A stretch of DNA of 64,000 bases from Atlantibacter subterraneus (GTDB lineage: Bacteria; Pseudomonadota; Gammaproteobacteria; Enterobacterales; Enterobacteriaceae), in assembly GCF_007570865.1 (NCBI RefSeq), contig NZ_VLPS01000002.1:53747-117746 (forward strand), written 5' to 3'. The notes below the pieces were generated by a model that did not search any database, was not told the DNA's origin, and saw only the letters and a program-made list of their open reading frames with translations. The translations under genes were made by a program, and so were the position numbers. Of this stretch, positions 19,217 to 28,133 are shown one piece after another. Numbering within the stretch: position 1 is the first letter of the stretch; every line of letters starts with the position of its first letter.

Positions 19217-20365
19217 CTACTTTTTGCTCGCGCCAGGCGTCCATTCAAAACCCCAGCCATAGTGCTTATCCAGCGCCTTTCGATTGGGAAAGAAGCTGTC
19301 AAGCCGCTCAACGGTGATGTTGCCGTTGACGTTTTTGAGTCTGGCGATTGCCGCGACGTTATTAAGCTGATTGCTATCAGTGAGCGTCGATGTAATCGGC
19401 GGCTGATCGGGAACATAAATCGTGATGGTGGCATCCGTTCCGCGCCAGTTATCGGTGCCGCCATAAATGAAGCTATAAATCAGGACCTCATCAATCTCCT
19501 GCCAGTGGCTGCCGTTGATAAAGAGCCATTCTCCATCCTGCGCATTGCCCTCGCGTAAATCTTTTTCCAGCATCAGATACGGTTTTTTGTCATAGTTTCC
19601 GCGGAAATTACTCAACGCTTCGGCGCCGCTGATGTGGCCATCTTTCAGCCGAATAAAAGCGGCGATATCGAGATCAACCGGCTCTTTATGATTGCCCTGT
19701 TGCCACGTCAGGTTAATTTTGATGCGACCGAAATCGTTGCGTTTCTCCAGATTAACGCTGGGGTTCGTCTGGGTTAATTGCGTGCTGGCAGGCCTGACGA
19801 CGGGCGTATCCTGTTGTACCGGCGCGGGGAGCGGGGCAGAGGGTTTTTTAGACCACCACCACCATGCACAGGCCACCAGCAATAACAACAGCAGCAGCAA
19901 CAATAGCCACGGCAGAAAACGCCGCCACCACGGAATAACGACTACAGGCTGTGGCGCTGTTTTTCTGACAATGGCCCAGTTGATCAGCACCGGTTCGCCC
20001 CCCACGCTATAACAGTGGAGACCCTGCGAATGCGTTAATAGCGTTTGTAAGGCTTGAGCCGAGTGGTTTTCGCCGCGCGCGACCAGTTGGTCAATCAAAC
20101 CAGCCAGAATATCGTGATATTGCTGGCGCTTGCTTTGTACGGCGAGTTGTTCGGTATCACTGAGTGCCGAAAAGGGCTTCGCCAGCCCCTGGCGTTCAGT
20201 CCACCATTCCAGATGACCTTGTGTACTACGCCGCACAGTGGCGTAAAGCAACGCCAGAGACGGCGGAAGATGACGGTGTATGATAGCAACCGTCTCCTCA
20301 TAGATTTTCAGAGTCGCTTCATCAATAGGCGCAGCAGTTGTTAAACGTTGCATAACCGAAATCAT
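19217..20365 (-). CDS. Membrane-anchored protein with C-terminal TerA-type domain, srf cluster
   Basis: 382 residues: an N-terminal helical domain (1-145), one membrane helix (about 150-171, very leucine- and tryptophan-rich), a short proline linker, then a C-terminal domain (about 204-380) clearly homologous to the C-terminal half of TerA encoded at 59208-60368. Shared blocks include KRNDFGRIKINLTW against KRDNFGEIRINLNW, VPDQPPI against IPDQPPI, GEWLFINGSHWQEIDEVLIY against GEWLHVNGREWKHIREVLIF, and the ending GWGFEWTPG against GWGFSWKAG. With the N-terminus inside, the TerA-like domain lies in the periplasm. The start may be the ATG at 20365 or four codons later; neither has a strong ribosome site. 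The domain match is seen directly; the link to metal or stress sensing is inference. Confidence 0.82.
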   Translation of the reverse strand: MISVMQRLTTAAPIDEATLKIYEETVAIIHRHLPPSLALLYATVRRSTQGHLEWWTERQGLAKPFSALSDTEQLAVQSKRQQYHDILAGLIDQLVARGENHSAQALQTLLTHSQGLHCYSVGGEPVLINWAIVRKTAPQPVVVIPWWRRFLPWLLLLLLLLLLVACAWWWWSKKPSAPLPAPVQQDTPVVRPASTQLTQTNPSVNLEKRNDFGRIKINLTWQQGNHKEPVDLDIAAFIRLKDGHISGAEALSNFRGNYDKKPYLMLEKDLREGNAQDGEWLFINGSHWQEIDEVLIYSFIYGGTDNWRGTDATITIYVPDQPPITSTLTDSNQLNNVAAIARLKNVNGNITVERLDSFFPNRKALDKHYGWGFEWTPGASKK

Positions 20366-20468
20366 TGTTGTTGTGAATTATCTGCGTGATATGCATACAA
20401 CCGCATACCAGAGCCGTTGGGCGGTGGGCAAAAAATCGCTATGCAACCAGAGCCGCTTTTTTACGCCT

Positions 20469-20951
20469 TTAGCGAAGTGTATTGGCTTCCTCAAGGACTT
20501 TAATTCTCTGCCTGGCTTGCGCGACTTTCTTTTCAATTTCCGCAATCTCACTTGCGCTGCTGGCATGCTGAGACTGGCGTTGCAGCGCCTGCAACTGCGT
20601 TATTTCCCGCTGACGTTCACTGCTTTTGATTTTGCTGGATTTCAGTTGGCTAAGGGTTTGCGACAGGTCCGAACGCACGGCGTTTAACCTTGCCTGTTCA
20701 TCGGCAACCTGCTGATTGACGTTTTGCTGTCGGTTTTGGGTATAGGCTTGCTGTTGTTTCGCTGACTCATTTTGATACTGGCTGAGTCGAACCTGTTGTT
20801 CTTTTTGATCAACCTGCTGGCGATAACCGCCGGAGGTTGCGCAGCTCAGTTTGGTGATAAAACTTGGATCCTGCGCATGCAAATCACAGTCCTGCGGAGA
20901 AGTGGCGCAACCAGTCAGTACGATAGATGCGAGAAGTACGTATTTTCTCAT
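20469..20951 (-). CDS. Coiled-coil lipoprotein, srf cluster
   Basis: Using the ATG at 20951 the product is 160 residues with a lipoprotein signal and lipobox LTGC (cysteine 15 in MRKYVLLASIVLTGCATS). Earlier in-frame starts exist, but this one gives the clean signal. The mature part is rich in glutamine and charged residues with heptad-like spacing (about 50-155), so a long coiled coil is likely. Two further cysteines lie near the N-terminus (DCDL, LSCAT). Residue 2 after the lipid cysteine is alanine, not aspartate, so outer-membrane sorting is expected. It may form a periplasmic rod reaching from the outer membrane to the bitopic proteins encoded next to it. Family not recognised. Confidence 0.65.
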   Translation of the reverse strand: MRKYVLLASIVLTGCATSPQDCDLHAQDPSFITKLSCATSGGYRQQVDQKEQQVRLSQYQNESAKQQQAYTQNRQQNVNQQVADEQARLNAVRSDLSQTLSQLKSSKIKSSERQREITQLQALQRQSQHASSASEIAEIEKKVAQARQRIKVLEEANTLR

Positions 20952-21039
20952 CGAATTGTCCATAAACAGAGTCAAATAACGATGGTTTACCTGCTAAAGC
21001 CATCTTAAAAAGGCCGATAATCTTATCGGCCAAAGGTTG

Positions 21040-21777
21040 TTAGCCAAGAGAAATCGCCTGGCGTTGTTCGTACAATTCGTTGGTTTCTTTTTCCAGGTCG
21101 CTGATCTTGCTATTCAGACTGGCGTACTCTTTGTTCAAACTTTCCAGTTTGTTTTTATCGGCTGAGGTGGTGGCGGCTTGACCTTGTAAAGCGACTTTAT
21201 AGGCAGAGTCTTTTTCCTTCATGCCTTTCATCGTTTCTTTCATCTTGCTGATGTTGGCATCGATTTGCGATAACTGGACTTTAGCAGCCGCTTTATCAAA
21301 GCCTGCTTTGTCTTTTTGGATGCTCATTTTAGTTAAGGTGGCCTGGTTTTCGCTGATGACCTGCTTCATCGTCAGCGTCGATTTGTTCACTGCCGCAGTA
21401 TCATTGCTGATGTCTGTATTCATTGCATCCAGGCGATCGGATGTTGAGGCATAATTTTTTTTCAGACCATCAAGATAATAGTTAGCCGTCATACCCGCCG
21501 CACATCCCGCAGCGCCACCAATAGCGGCACCCGCTACTGCTTTTTTGGTATCGCCAGCCAGGGCACCTATCATAGCGCCGAGAGCAGCGCCTGATAACGC
21601 GCCAACACCACAACCCTGCGCACCGGAAGCGCTAAAGAAGCGGGATTGCTCAGTGGTTGTCAAACGCGGATCGGGTTTTGTTCCCGACAGCAGAGAGCTT
21701 CCGGTATTAGCGCAGCCGCTTAACAACAAGGTTGCGGAGACCAGTAAACAGGCAGTAGTTCGCTTAAAGGTATTCAC
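21040..21777 (-). CDS. Glycine-zipper lipoprotein with coiled coil, first gene of the srf block
   Basis: 245 residues with a lipoprotein signal and lipobox LSGC (cysteine 22). Residues about 55-100 are a glycine-zipper region (GVGALSGAALGAMIGALAG and GAAIGGAAGCAAGM), of a type that can insert into or pack against membranes. The rest (about 105-245) is strongly coiled-coil, with many lysine, aspartate and asparagine residues. It is the most upstream gene of the minus-strand cluster; about 90 bases separate it from the next lipoprotein gene. A long AT-rich region upstream probably holds the operon promoter. The combination of outer-membrane lipid anchor and zipper suggests an outer-membrane end piece of the assembly; this is inference. 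Confidence 0.65.
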   Translation of the reverse strand: MNTFKRTTACLLVSATLLLSGCANTGSSLLSGTKPDPRLTTTEQSRFFSASGAQGCGVGALSGAALGAMIGALAGDTKKAVAGAAIGGAAGCAAGMTANYYLDGLKKNYASTSDRLDAMNTDISNDTAAVNKSTLTMKQVISENQATLTKMSIQKDKAGFDKAAAKVQLSQIDANISKMKETMKGMKEKDSAYKVALQGQAATTSADKNKLESLNKEYASLNSKISDLEKETNELYEQRQAISLG

Positions 21778-22695
21778 TATTTTTTTCCTTAAAAAAGTAT
21801 TAAATCAACAACAAAAGGCTGTGTAATAAATCAATTTTGATTAAGTGATGTTTTTATAGGGAATAAACTGAATTTTTTATAAAGTGCGAGCAGAGATCCC
21901 TACAAAAAAGTAGGCTAATAACCGTCAAGTTAATTTCGTTGTGCAACTATTACGGTGTTAAATAATAGTTATCTTTTTTCATCGTTATTTGCCAAATGAC
22001 TAAATGGTATTTTCAGAGCGCGTTATGATAGGATTTCGATTCAGATTGTGGGCTTCACCTGCGCGATAGATTGGTATACAAACCACCCACAGCCGGGTAT
22101 CGAAGACATGATCCCTTGTTCACGACTCATAAGAATTTTCCCCGATTATACCCGATTCATTCATGATGTGAATTTAAAATAACGTTGAAATATTGCGCGC
22201 TTATTTTTGTAAGCTATTGATTAGTATGTCTTATATATATCAAATGAAAAAACGTCAAGTTTGGTAGTTGCATAGTGATTTTTTTGCAGACGGCAAATGT
22301 TGTTTTTTAGTTAAGGTTTGCGAACCGAGGTTAACCAATATTTCTAAATGCATGCTTATTGATGCTGAATTCGTTGTGATGTGTGATATAAATATTCCTT
22401 ATTCTAAATTTTGTTAATTTATTAGCTTGTCGACATTACTATTATCCGGTTAAACCGACGTATTCACTTTTAGCACTCTCCAGTGCAGAGCCGGTAAATG
22501 AAATACAATAGCGAGCGGGCTGATGCATTGCTGAATAACCTGAAATTAGAAGGATGCCGGTGAATGGACAATAAAACCGGATATCGCGAAAAGGGAGCAG
22601 AATTAAAATGGCTATGCTTACCTGTCTCTTACTCACCTCGACCCACAGCACGCCTCGCCCTGGTGGGGGGCGCGTAACCTCACCACCTGTAAACG
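21778..22695. other. Long AT-rich intergenic region upstream of the srf block
   Basis: Over 900 bases without a convincing gene. Bases 21778-22440 are clearly more AT-rich than the genes on either side, with many A/T runs, as in H-NS-silenced horizontally acquired promoters. The stretch 22440-22695 returns to mixed composition and contains short open frames with no recognised product. The srf promoter should lie just above 21777. No tRNA, inverted terminal repeat or attachment site was recognised. Confidence 0.5.
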
Positions 22696-23865
22696 CTACG
22701 CCGCCGCATCCACTTGCGCTTCGCTAACCTGATGTTCAAGCGAGGCGCGCACGTCGTGCAGGGCTTTTTCCTGCTGAGCGAAATAGGCTTCCATATTGCT
22801 CAGCGAAGAGACCAGCAGCCAGGATTCCTCTTTTTCCAGTTCTGCCAGCTCGTTAACCAGGGTATCGATTTGCTCGCGTACCTGCGCGATTCGTTTGCGA
22901 ATGCGTTCCAGATCGTTAAGCCTGTCGCTCGCCATCAGCGGCTCGAAGCCATGTTGCAGGCGGGCGACCAGCGAGCGAATGGCTTTCACGTCGCCGCGCT
23001 GCTTCGCCTGATTGAGCTGGACCATGATGGCGTTGGCTTCTTCTTTGCGATCGTCGGCCACCAGATCCGGGTGGCAGAGCTTGCTGGCCTGTCGCCACAG
23101 CCGTTTTAGCTCGTTGCGATCCTCTTCCGATAGCGCCTTGCCTTTACGCAGCCGAACCTCGACATCGTGATGCTGTTCGCGGTATTTCTCGAACTCTTCA
23201 TTTGCCTGGTCCCGGGCCTGACGGGCAGGCTCCTCTTCGCGGGTTAACCCCGTTTCCAGCTCCAGCGCTTCGGCAAGCAGGTTGGCGATCAGGTTACTTT
23301 GCTGCTGGAGTTGCTTACGCGCATCGGCAGCCTGAACGGAATCCGCTGGCAGATCGCGCCAGCGTTGCGTCAGGGTTGCCAGCACCTCCACCGCCTGAGC
23401 CGTATACTGTTGGCAGCGGCGATAATCTTCTTCGCGACGGCGCGCTTCCGCCTGCTGGCGGCGCAGGTTCAGCTCTGCCAGCGTTTTACGCAGGGAGAGG
23501 ATCTGCTGCATCAGCGGCCCGAGGCGCGAGAAATAGAGATCGTTAAATTCATCCAACTGCTGGACCCGCGCGTTGCGGCGATCGATCAGATCGCGCAGGC
23601 GTTCCTCCAGCGCTTTCAGCTCCAGCTTACTGGCCGCCATCTGCGGATCGCGCCACTGCGTAACCGCGCGCTGGCTTTGCAACCAGGCGGTAATCGCCGC
23701 CATCGCGCGGGTGTAGTTTTTGCCTTCCAGCGCGGTGACGATCCCCTGAAGCTCATCGTCAAACGCTTCGCTTTTCAGCCGTGCCAGCTGGCTCTGGATG
23801 ATGTCATCATCTTCCAGCTCGATGGCATATTTAATGATTTCCAGCCGCTTGATCGGTGTGCTCAT
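22696..23865 (-). CDS. Coiled-coil protein with J-domain-like HPD segment
   Basis: 389 residues, mostly charged coiled coil (about 70-240 and 330-385). Between them lies a J-domain-like helix pair with the diagnostic tripeptide: ELKRLWRQASKLCHPDLVAD (about residues 252-271). The HPD motif of DnaJ-type proteins stimulates Hsp70 ATPases. Unlike DnaJ, the J segment is internal and there is no zinc or client-binding module. The start MSTPIKRLEIIKYA is good; the gene stands alone. It may be a specialised cochaperone; SrfB, an Hsp70-superfamily ATPase encoded nearby, is a possible but unproven partner. Confidence 0.6.
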   Translation of the reverse strand: MSTPIKRLEIIKYAIELEDDDIIQSQLARLKSEAFDDELQGIVTALEGKNYTRAMAAITAWLQSQRAVTQWRDPQMAASKLELKALEERLRDLIDRRNARVQQLDEFNDLYFSRLGPLMQQILSLRKTLAELNLRRQQAEARRREEDYRRCQQYTAQAVEVLATLTQRWRDLPADSVQAADARKQLQQQSNLIANLLAEALELETGLTREEEPARQARDQANEEFEKYREQHHDVEVRLRKGKALSEEDRNELKRLWRQASKLCHPDLVADDRKEEANAIMVQLNQAKQRGDVKAIRSLVARLQHGFEPLMASDRLNDLERIRKRIAQVREQIDTLVNELAELEKEESWLLVSSLSNMEAYFAQQEKALHDVRASLEHQVSEAQVDAAA

Positions 23866-23995
23866 GATGCGTTTCGCTTTGGCGCTTAAGTAGTTGAGTT
23901 AAGGTTAGTTGTGGTTCAGTTCAGCGCAAATAATACACACGGATTATGATCGGCGCGATGGGGGATTTCTTTAGTATTAATACTCTCAACGCGCG

Positions 23996-24157
23996 TTAAA
24001 TATCATGACGCGTCAGCCCGACATCCTTCAACTGCTCATCACTCATCCTCTGCAAAATCCGGCGCGTCCGGTGAATGCGATACCCGCTTTTTAGCGCTTC
24101 CCACAGCCAGATAAACACGACAAACGGACGTTTTGCACGATTTTCATTGAATTCCAT
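23996..24157 (-). CDS. yjiS: DUF1127 small protein YjiS
   Basis: From the ATG at 24157, which follows a gaggaaaa ribosome site, the product is 53 residues. The C-terminal half (RTRRILQRMSDEQLKDVGLT) is the DUF1127 signature: an arginine-rich helix followed by LSDxxLxDIGL. DUF1127 proteins of this size bind RNA or regulators in several proteobacteria; the role of YjiS is not known. It is divergent from yjiR, as in E. coli where the two are neighbours, which supports the name. Earlier in-frame starts give a longer, unlikely N-terminus. Confidence 0.8.
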   Translation of the reverse strand: MEFNENRAKRPFVVFIWLWEALKSGYRIHRTRRILQRMSDEQLKDVGLTRHDI

Positions 24158-24239
24158 GATGTTTTCCTCACTGGTCAGAGGCTTTATCATCAGGCAATTT
24201 CCCTGTGGCAATACATAGCCAAAAACAACTTTTATTTAA

Positions 24240-24312
24240 CATACAGATTGGTTAAAACAGTATCTGAATGCCGTTTTCAGCGGCAAACTGTACCGGTTTA
24301 TTTATCTGTATG
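24240..24312. promoter_or_regulatory. Nested inverted repeat between yjiS and yjiR, candidate YjiR operator
   Basis: CATACAGAT at 24240-24248 is matched by its reverse complement ATCTGTATG at 24304-24312. Inside lie acagt (24256-24260) and actgt (24287-24291). The site sits between the divergent genes, 20 bases before the yjiR start. MocR-type regulators often bind such spaced repeats in front of their own gene. Confidence 0.45.
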
Positions 24313-24332
24313 ACGCAACCCAAGGATACAGC

Positions 24333-25769
24333 ATGACCCGTTACCAACATCTGGCTAATCTGCTGGCAGAGCGTATTGAACAAGGCTTGTATCGCAGCGG
24401 CGAGCGTTTACCTTCGGTGCGCACCCTGAGTCAGGAGCACGGCGTGAGCATCAGCACCATACAGCAGGCCTACCGATTGCTGGAAAACCTTCAGCTGATC
24501 ACCCCGCTGCCACGCTCCGGTTACTTTGTCTCGCCACGTAAAGCGCAGCCGCCGGTGCCCGCCATGACGCGCCCGGTCCAGCGCCCGGTGGAAGTTTCCC
24601 AGTGGGACGAGGTGATGACGCTGCTTGATACGCGTGGCGATAAAAACGTGGTCCCTTTTGGCAGCGGCTCGCCGGATCTGGATCAGCCGGGGCTTAAGCC
24701 TCTGTGGCGTGAAATCAGCCGGGTGGCCCAGCATCAGCCGGAAGCGGTGATGAGCTATGACATGCTGACCGGGCGGCAGGAGCTGCGCGAACAAATCGCT
24801 CGTCTGATGCTGGATGGCGGGGCGGTGGTTTCGCCAGATGAAATTGTGGTAACCAGCGGATGTCACGGCGCGCTGGCTATCGCGCTGCTGTCGGTGTGCA
24901 AGGCCGGCGATATCGTGGCCGTCGAATCGCCGTCTTATCATGGCACCATGCAGATGCTGCGCGGGTTCGATATCAAAGCTATTGAGATCCCCACCGATTC
25001 GCAAACCGGCATCAGCATCGAGGCGCTGGAAATGGCGCTGGAGCAGTGGCCGATCAAGGGCGTGATCCTGGTGCCAAACTGCAATAATCCGCTGGGTTTT
25101 ATCATGCCCGATAGCCGTAAGCGGCAGATCCTGTCGCTGGCGCAACGTCACGATATCGTGATTTTTGAAGATGATATTTACGGCGAGCTGGCGGCGGCTT
25201 ACCCGCGTCCTTCAACCATCAAATCGTATGACGTGGACGGGCGCGTATTGCTGTGCAGTTCCATTACCAAAAGCGTCGCGCCGGGCATGCGGGTAGGCTG
25301 GATTGCGCCGGGCCGTTACTACGACAGGGTGGTGCATATGAAATACGCCGCCAGCAGTTTTGGCGTACCGGCAACCCAGATGGCGGTCGCCAGCTTTATC
25401 CGCGACGGGCACTATCACCGGCACGTGCGGCGTATGCGTCAGATTTATCAGCAAAATATGGAAACGTATACCTGCCTGGTGCGGCAATACTTCCCCTGCG
25501 GGATCTGCATGACGCGCCCGCAGGGCGGCTTTTTGCTGTGGCTTGAGCTGCCAGAGGATGTGGATATGGTGTCGGTCAGCAAACAGCTTCGGCTCCAGAA
25601 CATCCAGATTGCGCCCGGCTCGCTGTTTTCGGCGTCGGGGAAATATCGCAACTGCCTGCGCATTAACTGCGCGCTGCCGCCGAACGAGCGCAACCGCAAT
25701 GCGCTGAAGCAGATTGGCGAGGCGGTTCAGGGCGCGATGGAGCATTTTGCCATCGTTCGGGGGACATAA
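24333..25769 (+). CDS. yjiR: MocR-family regulator/aminotransferase YjiR
   Basis: 478 residues. The N-terminal 75 are a GntR winged helix (RSGERLPSVRTLSQEHGVSI), followed by a fold-type I aminotransferase domain. The PLP lysine is in SSITKSVAPGMRVGW, with NCNNPLGF and the DDIYGEL aspartate region in place. It matches E. coli YjiR closely along its length. MocR proteins use PLP to sense an amino compound and usually act as regulators, not catalysts. The effector is unknown. It is divergent from yjiS with a candidate operator between them. The start ATG follows aaggatac. Confidence 0.9.
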   Translation: MTRYQHLANLLAERIEQGLYRSGERLPSVRTLSQEHGVSISTIQQAYRLLENLQLITPLPRSGYFVSPRKAQPPVPAMTRPVQRPVEVSQWDEVMTLLDTRGDKNVVPFGSGSPDLDQPGLKPLWREISRVAQHQPEAVMSYDMLTGRQELREQIARLMLDGGAVVSPDEIVVTSGCHGALAIALLSVCKAGDIVAVESPSYHGTMQMLRGFDIKAIEIPTDSQTGISIEALEMALEQWPIKGVILVPNCNNPLGFIMPDSRKRQILSLAQRHDIVIFEDDIYGELAAAYPRPSTIKSYDVDGRVLLCSSITKSVAPGMRVGWIAPGRYYDRVVHMKYAASSFGVPATQMAVASFIRDGHYHRHVRRMRQIYQQNMETYTCLVRQYFPCGICMTRPQGGFLLWLELPEDVDMVSVSKQLRLQNIQIAPGSLFSASGKYRNCLRINCALPPNERNRNALKQIGEAVQGAMEHFAIVRGT

Positions 25770-25880
25770 TTCGCCACGCCACAGGCGAGGTCCTGGCGGT
25801 ATTGCCCCTCTCAGATACCCGTACCGCGCGTGAAGCCGACAAGCTGCTACACTCACCCGAGGCCATCTCCCGGAGGACGC

Positions 25881-26855
25881 ATGAAATTAGGCTTTGCTTG
25901 TAAATATCTGGACGCTGACTTCAAACAACCGTTTCCCTGCAAATCCACCACCCGCACCCGGTTTTTAAGCCTGAGCCATGACGAGAGAGCCACGCTGCTT
26001 CATGCGTTAGCCACCACAAATCTCACCAATCTGTATCTGATTTTCCAGCAGTTGGCCCAGCAGCCGCCCGCGCTGCGAATGATGCGTATCGGCAGCGATT
26101 TGCTGCCGCTGTACACCGTGCCCGAGGCTACGGCACTGTATAACGAATTTTTGCCGACGCTGGCTCCGCTGTTCACAAAATGCGGGGCGTTCGCCAGGGC
26201 TAATGCTATCCGGCTGTCGTTTCATCCAGGGCAGTATTCGGTGCTGGCGTCAGACAATCTGCTGGTGGTGGAAAGGGCGCTGGAGGACGTTGAGTATCAC
26301 GCGCTGTGCGCCATGCTGATGGGCTATGGCCAGGCGTTTCAGGATTTCAAAATCAATATTCATATGAACGGCAAAGCGGGTTTTGCAGGATTTAAACGCG
26401 CGTTTGGCAAGCTTAGCCCGCAGGCGCGGCGCATGCTGACGGTGGAAAACGATGAAATCTCCTGCTCACTGGATGATGTGCTGCAGGCGAAAGCGCTATG
26501 CCCGGTTGTGGTGGATATCCACCATCACTGGGTGAAAGAGAATGAATTTCTTCAGCCGGACGACCCACGTATCGCGCAGGTCATTGAGTCCTGGCGCGGC
26601 GTGACGCCGGTGATGCATTACTCCATCTCGCAGGAGGGGATGATCCCGGAGCAGGGGTTCCCGGATCAAAACGCCCTGGGCATGGCGAAAACCAGGCTCA
26701 GGGCGCACTCGGATTTTTACTTTAACCCCACGCTGAACGACTGGGCGCTGTCATTTGACGGTTTCGACATCATGTGCGAAGTGAAAATGAAAAACCTCGC
26801 CCGCGACCGGCTGTACCACTATGCGCTGTCGCGGTCATCAATTACTTCACTTTAA
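25881..26855 (+). CDS. uvsE: UV damage endonuclease UvdE/UvsE
   Basis: 324 residues from the ATG at 25881, which is preceded by a cggaggac ribosome site; the frame is open further upstream but without such a site. [10 protein letters not shown] opens the TIM-barrel typical of UVDE enzymes. Metal ligands are visible in [35 protein letters not shown] and [11 protein letters not shown]. The enzyme nicks DNA 5' of UV photoproducts, an alternative to UvrABC. It is present in only part of the Enterobacteriaceae. Its 3' end overlaps nepI, transcribed the other way, by 14 bases. Confidence 0.9.
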   Translation: MKLGFACKYLDADFKQPFPCKSTTRTRFLSLSHDERATLLHALATTNLTNLYLIFQQLAQQPPALRMMRIGSDLLPLYTVPEATALYNEFLPTLAPLFTKCGAFARANAIRLSFHPGQYSVLASDNLLVVERALEDVEYHALCAMLMGYGQAFQDFKINIHMNGKAGFAGFKRAFGKLSPQARRMLTVENDEISCSLDDVLQAKALCPVVVDIHHHWVKENEFLQPDDPRIAQVIESWRGVTPVMHYSISQEGMIPEQGFPDQNALGMAKTRLRAHSDFYFNPTLNDWALSFDGFDIMCEVKMKNLARDRLYHYALSRSSITSL

Positions 26856-28023
26856 CCTTGCTCGCCACCAGCAGCGCGGTTAACAGCATCAGGGTGCCGG
26901 AGAGCGCCAGCGGGGAAAGCAGCCCGAGATTATCCAGCGCATAGCCGCCTACCGCTGCGCCGCAGGTATTGGCTAACTGGATCACCGCCACCTGGATAGA
27001 TCCGGCTTTTTCTGCCTGATCGGCCAGCGAGCGGGTGATCCAGGTCGACCAGCCCACCGGCACCAGCGCAAACGACAGTCCCCAGATAATGGCAATCGCA
27101 GCGGCGACCATCTGATTCTCGCCCCACATCATCAATACCGCAGCGCTTAATGCCAGGATCAGCGGCGCGCAGGCCAGCGCCAGCTTCACGGAACGTTTCA
27201 GAATGTGGGAGGAGAACGAGGTGCCGACAAAGCTGGCGATACCGAAGCTCAGCAGTACCAGCGTCAGGCCGTCAACGTCGAACCCCGCCAGGTTCATATA
27301 GATGGGGCGGATATAGGTAAAGAAGGAGAACTGCCCGGCGAAGGCCATAAAAATCGCCAGCATGCCCGCCAGCACGCCCGGACGCTTCAGCAGGCCAAAC
27401 ATATTCTGGTGATGCTCGGTCTGACCCGGCATTGCTGGCAACGCCTTCCAGACCCAGATAATACAGGCAAATCCCATCAGCGCCGCCGCGTTAAACACGT
27501 GCCGCCAGCCGATAATTCCGCCGAGGAAACTGCCCAGCGGCGCGGCGATCACCAGCGCGATCGACACCGCGCCAAAAATCACCGACAGCGCTTTGGGGAT
27601 GCTGCGGCTGGGCACCAGCCGCATAGTCAGCGAGGCCGACATCGCCCAGAAACCGCCGAGCGCCAGCCCCAGACAGGCGCGGCCCACCAGCATCAGCGTG
27701 AAATTATCGGCAAACGAGACCAGCAGGCAGGAGAGCGTCAGCAGCACGGAAAAAGCGATGACTACCCGGCGGCGATCGGTTTTCCCGATGATCTGGGTGA
27801 TAAACAGGCTGGCGAACATCGCGACAAACGCGGTGACCGTGACGGACTGTCCGGCCACGCCTTCCGAGACCCCGAGATCCTGCGCCATCGGCGTCAACAG
27901 ACTCACCGGCAGAAATTCAACGGTAATCAGACAGGCCACGCAAAACGCGACGGCAAATACCGCCGACCAGTTGGGACGAGCTATCTCAGTAGTAAAAGGC
28001 GGTGCCGGTTGCGCATCGATCAT
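26842..28023 (-). CDS. nepI: Purine ribonucleoside efflux transporter NepI
   Basis: 393 residues, twelve-helix major facilitator. The sequence follows E. coli NepI (YicM) closely: [40 protein letters not shown] and [20 protein letters not shown]. NepI exports inosine and guanosine using the proton gradient and gives resistance to purine analogues such as 6-mercaptopurine. In E. coli nepI lies next to yicL; here yicL is about 17 kb away, showing rearrangement. The start is the ATG at 28023. A LysR gene upstream on the same strand may or may not control it. Inner membrane. Confidence 0.92.
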   Translation of the reverse strand: MIDAQPAPPFTTEIARPNWSAVFAVAFCVACLITVEFLPVSLLTPMAQDLGVSEGVAGQSVTVTAFVAMFASLFITQIIGKTDRRRVVIAFSVLLTLSCLLVSFADNFTLMLVGRACLGLALGGFWAMSASLTMRLVPSRSIPKALSVIFGAVSIALVIAAPLGSFLGGIIGWRHVFNAAALMGFACIIWVWKALPAMPGQTEHHQNMFGLLKRPGVLAGMLAIFMAFAGQFSFFTYIRPIYMNLAGFDVDGLTLVLLSFGIASFVGTSFSSHILKRSVKLALACAPLILALSAAVLMMWGENQMVAAAIAIIWGLSFALVPVGWSTWITRSLADQAEKAGSIQVAVIQLANTCGAAVGGYALDNLGLLSPLALSGTLMLLTALLVASKVKVK

Positions 28024-28133
28024 TATTGTTACCTGGCTTGGTTTTCAGCGAGAAAGTTGCGCAGTGTAACAAACTAAATCGTGATCTAATTAACATTTTG
28101 GCAACTTAACGCCAGCCTGTACTTTCAGACGCA

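Noticed and set aside
22622..22631. CTGTCTCTTA resembling a Tn5-type mosaic end
   Set aside because: Only ten bases match and no transposase or second end is seen.
22442..22651. Minus-strand open frame in the srf upstream region
   Set aside because: No recognisable product, no ribosome site, mixed composition.
27205..28077. Long plus-strand open frame opposite nepI
   Set aside because: Charged, repetitive product typical of the complement of a membrane protein gene.
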